From positions 1 to 10,254 of the forward strand of contig JBGPIK010000242.1 in the NCBI GenBank assembly GCA_041484845.1: a stretch of 10,254 nt of DNA. The letters run 5' to 3'. Positions 7,260-10,254 of the stretch are shown here, in pieces. Under the pieces are notes generated by a model. The model was not told where the DNA came from, did not search any database, and saw only the letters and a program-made list of their open reading frames with translations. Source of the DNA: JBGPIK01 sp041484845 (lineage in GTDB: Bacteria; Desulfobacterota; Binatia; UBA9968). Both the position numbers and the translations under genes were made by a program. Positions within the stretch are counted from its first letter, which is position 1, and each line of letters starts with the position of its first letter.

Positions 7260-7372
7260 TTAATCACCTTTTTAGGACTGAGTGCTGAGCGATGAGTGCT
7301 GAGTCCTCCCGCTCCAACACAGTCCTCGTTACTCGGTCCTCAGCACTTCTGTCATTGTCATTTAATTACCTT
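7256..7372 (-). pseudogene. Emptied binding-protein unit (start and end motifs with body deleted)
   Basis: Two copies of the 15-nt junction motif flank the spacer between paralogs 2 and 1. The copy at 7358-7372 (sense AAGGTAATTAAATGA) ends paralog 2 and contains an ATG overlapping its stop. That ATG opens only ten codons (MTMTEVLRTE, then stop), echoing the MTKV start of paralog 2. The copy at 7256-7270 (sense AAGGTGATTAAATGA) has the usual gene tail, codons for KVIK and a stop, directly before paralog 1. Between them lie only repeats. The arrangement reads as a coupled gene whose body was deleted, leaving start, repeats and last codons. The spacer holds no other gene. Confidence 0.6.
7276..7347. 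repeat. Inverted 7-bp repeat arrays (TGCTGAG / CTCAGCA type)
   Basis: Plus-strand units GACTGAG, TGCTGAG, CGATGAG and TGCTGAG fill 7276-7303. Opposed units CTCGTTA, CTCGGTC and CTCAGCA fill 7325-7345. AGTGCTGAG at 7295-7303 pairs perfectly with CTCAGCACT at 7339-7347, so a hairpin can form in the spacer transcript. Confidence 0.75.
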
Positions 7373-8371
7373 GTTGGCGCGCGCCAATACTTGCGCCGGA
7401 ATCGTTACCCCAAGCTGTTTAGCAGTCTGAAGGTTGATCGCCAAATTGACATTGTCAACCGTTTCGACACGAAGCTCGCCCGGTGGCGTGCCGCCTAAGA
7501 TTCGCCGCACGTATTTGGCGGAGAGCCGACCGATCTCATAATAGCTTTGGCCGTAACTGGCAAGCGCCCCCCTGGCAACAACGCTTTCGTCCTGGAACAT
7601 GGTCGCCAGCCTTTTTGCTTTAGCCATCTCGAGGATCAATTCTGCTTGGCTGACAATCATCGTGTCCGGTAAATAAAAGAATGCTTCCGCCTCTCCTGTT
7701 TTGAGCCCTTGGAGGCCGGCTCGCAATTCATCGGCGGACCTCACTTGCCGTTCGATTAACCTAAGACCAAGCCGTTTCGCTTCCCCGCGCGCCAATGCGG
7801 CTGCTTCTACAGCAACTCTATTGCCCGGATCATAGAACGTTAGCACGCTTCCGAGCTTAGGCAGAATCTCCTTTAAGAGTTCCAGACGTTTGGCCGTCAG
7901 CTCCTTCACCAAATAGTGAACCCCCGTGAGCCGGCCGCCCGGTTTGACGAAATCTTTGATGAGTCCCAAAGGCACTGGATCGCTGCCAATGGAGAAGACG
8001 ATCGGAACGTTTGTCGTTGCCGTCTTTACCGCGATAATGACCGTGCTGCCAACGGCATAGATCATTTGAACTTTCTCGCGCTCGAAATTTCTCGCCGCCG
8101 CTTCCGCAACCTTCGCATCTCCCTTTGTGTCAACGATGGCAAGTGTAATTTGTTTCCCGTCATCCATTCCCAGTTCTCTCAGCCCCGCGCGCAACCCGTC
8201 CACCGTTTCAGACAGCGGCCCACCCGGAAAGAGAACGCCAATGCGGTATTTTGTCTGTTGCGCGCCCACAGGAACGCTAAGCGCAAAGAGCAAAGCGCCA
8301 AGCGCAAAGAAAAAACAGCTAAGTGCAGTGCTTTTGCTGACCTCTGATCTCTGACTTCTGACCTTTGTCAT
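7358..8371 (-). CDS. ABC-type periplasmic substrate-binding protein, TrpX/ABC_sub_bind family (paralog 2)
   Basis: The 337-residue protein has a signal-peptide core at about 19-33 (FFALGALLFALS) and likely cleavage after Ala37 (PVGA-QQ). The mature part starts KYRIGVLFPGG and shows the family layout: LRAGLRELGMDDGKQITL, YAVGSTVIIAVKTATTNVPIVF, GGRLTGV, LEMAKAKRLATMFQDESVVARGALASYG, and the C-terminal INLQTAKQLGVTIPAQVLARANKVIK. It is the most divergent of the three, with DDGKQ where the others have VEGKN or VDGKN. Its ATG overlaps the TGA of paralog 3 as ATGA, so translation is coupled, and AAGGTGATC in the paralog 3 tail acts as Shine-Dalgarno. Residues 4-12 (VRSQRSEVS) are encoded by the CTGACCT-type repeats and are unlikely to be functional beyond the signal n-region. 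The ligand is unknown. Confidence 0.92.
   Translation of the reverse strand: MTKVRSQRSEVSKSTALSCFFFALGALLFALSVPVGAQQTKYRIGVLFPGGPLSETVDGLRAGLRELGMDDGKQITLAIVDTKGDAKVAEAAARNFEREKVQMIYAVGSTVIIAVKTATTNVPIVFSIGSDPVPLGLIKDFVKPGGRLTGVHYLVKELTAKRLELLKEILPKLGSVLTFYDPGNRVAVEAAALARGEAKRLGLRLIERQVRSADELRAGLQGLKTGEAEAFFYLPDTMIVSQAELILEMAKAKRLATMFQDESVVARGALASYGQSYYEIGRLSAKYVRRILGGTPPGELRVETVDNVNLAINLQTAKQLGVTIPAQVLARANKVIK
8276..8331. repeat. 7-bp tandem repeat, GCAAAGC type, eight degenerate units
   Basis: This is the longest array in the window. It includes GCTAAGC, GCAAAGA, GCAAAGC, GCCAAGC, GCAAAGA and later GCTAAGT and GCAGTGC. On the coding strand it specifies the signal-peptide n- and h-region of paralog 2. 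Confidence 0.8.
8337..8364. repeat. 7-bp tandem repeat, CTGACCT type, four units at a gene start
   Basis: The units are CTGACCT, CTGATCT, CTGACTT and CTGACCT. The array lies within the first codons of paralog 2. A 22-bp stretch here is identical to one in the spacer after paralog 1. Confidence 0.8.
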
Positions 8372-8382
8372 TTGATCACCTT
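8368..8382 (-). promoter_or_regulatory. 15-nt stop/RBS/start junction motif
   Basis: Sense AAGGTGATCAAATGA encodes the end of paralog 3 (KVIK, stop). It also provides an AAGGTG ribosome-binding site and the overlapping ATG of paralog 2. Variants occur at 6192-6206, 7256-7270, 7358-7372 and 9702-9716, always at binding-protein gene ends or starts. Confidence 0.75.
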
Positions 8383-9432
8383 ATCCGCCCGGGCGAGCAC
8401 GTTCGGCGGAATCTTCAGGCCGATCTGCTTCGCGGCCTTCAGATTGATCACCAGCTCGAACTTGGTCGGTTGCTCGACGGGCAGATCGGCGGGCTTCGTT
8501 CCCTTCAGGATCCTATCCACGTAGACTGCGACGCGCCTGTAGCGTTCGGCTTGGTCGGGTCCGTAGGAGATCAAGCCACCATTCACGACAAAATTTCTCT
8601 GCACATATATCGCCGGCAGCAGAGTTTTTATCGCCAAGTCCGTGATCCGTTCTTGATTAGAAAAGGCCAACGCGTTCGACAAAACGGCGAGAGCGGCACT
8701 CCGTGCCTTAATTGCTTCTTTGAACGCGCTCTCGTATTTGTCGGCGCTGCTGACCTCCATGGAATGAAGTTGCAGCGCCAGTCCTCGTGCCGCCGGTTGG
8801 CTTTCTTTCCATTCTTGCGCAGAGCTTGGATTTTGTGGATTCCACAGCACCGCAACGCGGGAGAGCTTTGGAACGGTTTCCTTGAGTAACTCCAATCGTT
8901 TGCCGGCCAACACCGCCTCAACGCTGCTGAACCCCGTGATATTCCCCCCAGGCCGCGCCAGGCTGTCGACCAGCCCAGCCGCGACGGGATCAGTCACGTC
9001 TGTAAAAATGATAGGGATGGTCCTGGTAGCGTTCTTGAGAGCTAGGGCACCAGCAGTCCCGGGCGTGAGGAGTACGTCAACCTTGAGACGGACCAGCTCA
9101 TCCGCTAGGGCGGGGAACTGGTCGACCTTATTATTCGCATATCGATACTCGAAAGCTATGTTCTTGCCGTCAACATAACCGAGATTACGGAGCATACGCC
9201 CAATTGCCTCTTGCCCGCTGTTTGTAGCGGGACGGGCGGAGAGCCACCCAATCTTAGGTACCTTCGCCGGCTGCTGCGCTTCGGCGGAAGCGCAAAGCGC
9301 AAAGAGCAAAGCGCCAAGAAAGCCAAGCGCGAAGAGAAGAAGAAATTTCGGATTGCGAATACTTCGACTTGGCTCAGTACAGGTTGCGGATTTCTGATTT
9401 CCGCGGCTGCAATCCTGAGATGAAATGTTCAT
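8368..9432 (-). CDS. ABC-type periplasmic substrate-binding protein, TrpX/ABC_sub_bind family (paralog 3)
   Basis: From ATG 9432 the protein has 354 residues; an in-frame TTG at 9468 would add 12. ATG is preferred because the extra codons derive from a repeat-like AT-rich stretch, although the Shine-Dalgarno (GAGG, distant) is weak. A long polar n-region is followed by the hydrophobic core LLLFALGFLGALLFALCA and likely cleavage at AEA-QQ (about residue 52). The mature part shows PKIGWLSARP, LRNLGYVDGKNIAFEYRYA, DVLLTPGTAGALALKNATRTIPIIF, GGNITGFSSV and the C-terminal INLKAAKQIGLKIPPNVLARADKVIK. There is no lipobox. The stop overlaps the start of paralog 2 by four bases (ATGA). As first intact gene of the row it should be closest to any promoter, but none was recognised in the repeat-filled upstream DNA. 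Confidence 0.92.
   Translation of the reverse strand: MNISSQDCSRGNQKSATCTEPSRSIRNPKFLLLFALGFLGALLFALCASAEAQQPAKVPKIGWLSARPATNSGQEAIGRMLRNLGYVDGKNIAFEYRYANNKVDQFPALADELVRLKVDVLLTPGTAGALALKNATRTIPIIFTDVTDPVAAGLVDSLARPGGNITGFSSVEAVLAGKRLELLKETVPKLSRVAVLWNPQNPSSAQEWKESQPAARGLALQLHSMEVSSADKYESAFKEAIKARSAALAVLSNALAFSNQERITDLAIKTLLPAIYVQRNFVVNGGLISYGPDQAERYRRVAVYVDRILKGTKPADLPVEQPTKFELVINLKAAKQIGLKIPPNVLARADKVIK
9292..9335. repeat. 7-bp tandem repeat, GCAAAGC type, inside signal-peptide codons
   Basis: The units are GCAAAGC, GCAAAGA, GCAAAGC, GCCAAGA, then after a 2-nt slip GCCAAGC and GCGAAGA. On the coding strand they specify the signal-peptide core of paralog 3. Confidence 0.8.
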
Positions 9433-9448
9433 TTCTGTTTTTGCCTCA

Positions 9449-9476
9449 ATTCCGATATTCGATATCAAAAATTCGA
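9449..9476. repeat. 7-bp-periodic AT-rich repeat (TATTCGA type)
   Basis: The units are ATTCCGA, TATTCGA, TATCAAA and AATTCGA, lying just upstream of the preferred start of paralog 3. They also form a small palindrome, GATAT-TCG-ATATC (9454-9466). Confidence 0.5.
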
Positions 9477-9576
9477 AATAGCTTCATTTGAGGCTATTCA
9501 GGGTTTCCTGTGAAGAAGGATTCACCACAAAGACCCAACGCGGTTGAGCCGCAACCAAAAAGAAAAAACAGATTTT

Positions 9577-9660
9577 ACCACTGAGACACGGAGTTCGCAG
9601 AGTTCGGAGTATTTTTTAATCAAAACCTCTTCGCTCCGCGCCCCTCCGCGCCTCGGCGGT
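9577..9660. repeat. Large imperfect inverted repeat with CACGGAG-like units
   Basis: The left arm ACCACTGAGACACGGAG (9577-9593) and the right arm at 9644-9660 pair at 13 of 17 positions plus a G-T wobble. About 50 bases of partly 7-bp-periodic loop lie between. The type resembles the dispersed ACCACGGAG...CTCCGTGGT repeats found in many environmental bacterial genomes. The surrounding stretch (9469-9701) has no gene. Confidence 0.6.
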
Positions 9661-9701
9661 GCAATCTCCGAGCCCTGCTTCACACGGAAGCCTGAAGGCC
9701 C

Positions 9702-9791
9702 TCATTTAATTACCTTGTCCGCCCGGTATAGCATCGACTGTGGAGTGGTTGCGCCGGTCTGTTTCGCCGTTTTCAGATTGACAGTAACATC
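9702..9791 (-). pseudogene. C-terminal relic of another substrate-binding protein
   Basis: About 29 codons, VTVNLKTAKQTGATTPQSML...RADKVIK with TGA at 9702, match the C-termini of the three intact paralogs (for example INLKAAKQIG...RADKVIK). It ends in the same 15-nt junction motif with an overlapping ATG. Upstream codons in this frame are antisense to the antitoxin gene and show no family similarity, so the rest of the gene has been lost or replaced. The break lies at about 9791-9800, next to the toxin-antitoxin promoter region. Confidence 0.8.
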
Positions 9792-9806
9792 GCTATAGAA
9801 TACTGT
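9778..9806 (+). promoter_or_regulatory. Putative promoter and operator of the toxin-antitoxin pair
   Basis: TTGACA at 9778-9783 is a perfect -35 box. With 17-bp spacing, TACTGT (9801-9806) is a weak -10 candidate. The inverted repeat ACAGTA (9781-9786) ... TACTGT (9801-9806) spans the two boxes, as expected for an operator bound by a dimeric ribbon-helix-helix antitoxin. The -35 box lies inside the binding-protein relic on the other strand. Confidence 0.45.
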
Positions 9807-9843
9807 TATTAACCATAGTCCATAGAAGGCAGGAGAAAATGCC

Positions 9844-10149
9844 ATGTCCACGGGTCGAGAACAGTACGAGGTCGTAAGCGTGTCGCTCCCACGAAACTTG
9901 GTGAGGAGGGCCAATGCCCTCATTCCCAAAACGCGGCGCAGCCGTATCATTGCCAATATGCTCACGGCCTTTCTTGACTCCATTGCACGGAAACAACTGG
10001 AGCGCGAGTATACTGCGTACTATACCCAACGCTCGGACCGTGAGGCGCAAGAGGAGCGCGATGTGCTGAGCGAGTGGAAATTGAGTGACGAGGAGGCCTG
10101 GGCCATCCTTGAAAAGGAGGAAGCAAGTGGTCGCCGTAAAGCGGGGTGA
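9844..10149 (+). CDS. Ribbon-helix-helix antitoxin of a MazEF/PemIK-type system
   Basis: The protein has 101 residues. Residues 8-48 (YEVVSVSLPRNLVRRANAL, then RRSRIIANMLTAFL) fit a ribbon-helix-helix DNA-binding domain: a short beta strand with alternating polar residues, helix, turn, helix. The rest is a charged, probably flexible tail (EAQEERDVLSEW...EEAWAILEKEEASG) of the kind that wraps and blocks a MazF dimer. ATG 9844 follows AGGAG (9831-9835) with an 8-nt spacer; an ATG at 9839 is in another frame and ends quickly. It is the only strand switch in the window. Its 3' end overlaps the toxin start by 23 bp. It should repress its own promoter, alone or with the toxin. Confidence 0.88.
   Translation: MSTGREQYEVVSVSLPRNLVRRANALIPKTRRSRIIANMLTAFLDSIARKQLEREYTAYYTQRSDREAQEERDVLSEWKLSDEEAWAILEKEEASGRRKAG
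10114..10120 (+). promoter_or_regulatory. Strong Shine-Dalgarno for the toxin, inside the antitoxin gene
   Basis: AAGGAGG lies 6 nt before GTG 10127. It fixes the toxin start within the antitoxin reading frame and shows that the two are translated from one message. Confidence 0.8.
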
Positions 10150-10254
10150 TGTGGTAATCGCCAACCTCGACCCCACCATCGGCGTCGAGATCAAAAAGAC
10201 CCGGCCGGTGATCGTTCTCTCCAATGACAGCATCAATCAATTCAGCCAGCTCGT
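10127..10254 (+). CDS. PemK/MazF-type endoribonuclease toxin (C-terminus outside window)
   Basis: The 42 visible codons start at GTG 10127. The sequence KRGDVVIANLDPTIGVEIKK, then TRPVIVLSNDSIN, carries the family hallmarks: the RGDV strand, the P..G.E..K loop with the catalytic-site region, and RPV.V.SND. Such toxins cleave mRNA at short sequence motifs and are held inactive by the antitoxin encoded just upstream. The start is set by a perfect AAGGAGG at the right distance, and overlapping genes are usual for this class. The protein leaves the window at about one third of the usual 110-120 residues, so completeness cannot be judged. Confidence 0.9.
   Translation, partial: MVAVKRGDVVIANLDPTIGVEIKKTRPVIVLSNDSINQFSQL

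Noticed and set aside
5992..9335. Possible CRISPR array or similar spaced repeats
   Set aside because: The repeats are contiguous 7-bp units without unique spacers, partly inside genes, and no cas genes are present.
6192..9432. Binding proteins as lipoproteins
   Set aside because: The cysteine in LFALC lacks the small residue at -1 that a lipobox needs, and a normal AxA-QQ signal peptidase I site follows.
9541..9570. Terminator-like stem GGTTG-AGCCG-CAACC next to an A-rich run
   Set aside because: The stem is only 5 bp. The tract would be U-rich only on the minus strand, where it precedes and does not follow the stem.
9792..9983. Upstream extension of the C-terminal relic as a 93-codon gene
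   Set aside because: The extra codons are antisense to the antitoxin gene and its leader and have no similarity to the binding-protein family. Only the last 29 codons are a relic.
10127..10240. Minus-strand open frames over the toxin-antitoxin region
   Set aside because: The plus strand shows clear antitoxin and PemK/MazF motifs with good ribosome-binding sites, so the minus-strand frames are shadows.

Overview
The window looks like chromosomal DNA of an uncultured, environmental Gram-negative-type bacterium. The clues are Sec signal peptides on periplasmic binding proteins, tandem TrpX-like (ABC_sub_bind) paralogs, Cache/HAMP/GAF kinase architecture and abundant degenerate 7-bp repeats. Gene content resembles soil or groundwater Deltaproteobacteria-, NC10/Rokubacteria- or Binatota-like genomes, but no marker gene fixes the taxonomy.

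Region 1 (1-5946, all minus strand; transcription runs from high to low coordinates) is a signalling cluster. In order it holds a membrane Cache-HAMP-GAF histidine kinase, a stand-alone receiver protein, a receiver-nucleotide cyclase fusion, a metallo-beta-lactamase-fold hydrolase, and a partial protein with a cyclic-nucleotide-binding domain joined to a MalT-like helical region. The simplest reading is a two-component input that controls synthesis of a cyclic nucleotide. The last gene would sense the nucleotide, and the MBL hydrolase might act on it. The wiring is inferred from gene order and domains only.

Region 2 (5959-9432, minus strand) holds three tandem paralogous periplasmic substrate-binding proteins with no permease or ATPase in view. 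At least three scars or relics of further copies surround them: a 38-codon signal-peptide ghost just upstream of the kinase, an emptied unit between the second and first intact genes, and a C-terminal relic at 9702-9791. A 15-nt motif (sense AAGGTRATYAARTGA) occurs five times at unit junctions. It encodes the last residues and stop of one gene, and in the intact junctions it supplies the ribosome-binding site and start of the next. Degenerate 7-bp tandem repeats fill the spacers and extend into the coding sequence, where they encode the hydrophobic core of every signal peptide.

Region 3 (9433-9843) is non-coding. It has 7-bp-periodic DNA upstream of the third binding protein, a large imperfect hairpin of a common dispersed-repeat type, the C-terminal relic, and a promoter/operator-like element for the next module.

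Region 4 (9844-10254, plus strand) is a toxin-antitoxin pair: a ribbon-helix-helix antitoxin overlapping the start of a PemK/MazF-type endoribonuclease toxin that runs off the window. It lies against the truncated binding-protein relic, which suggests an insertion or rearrangement boundary.
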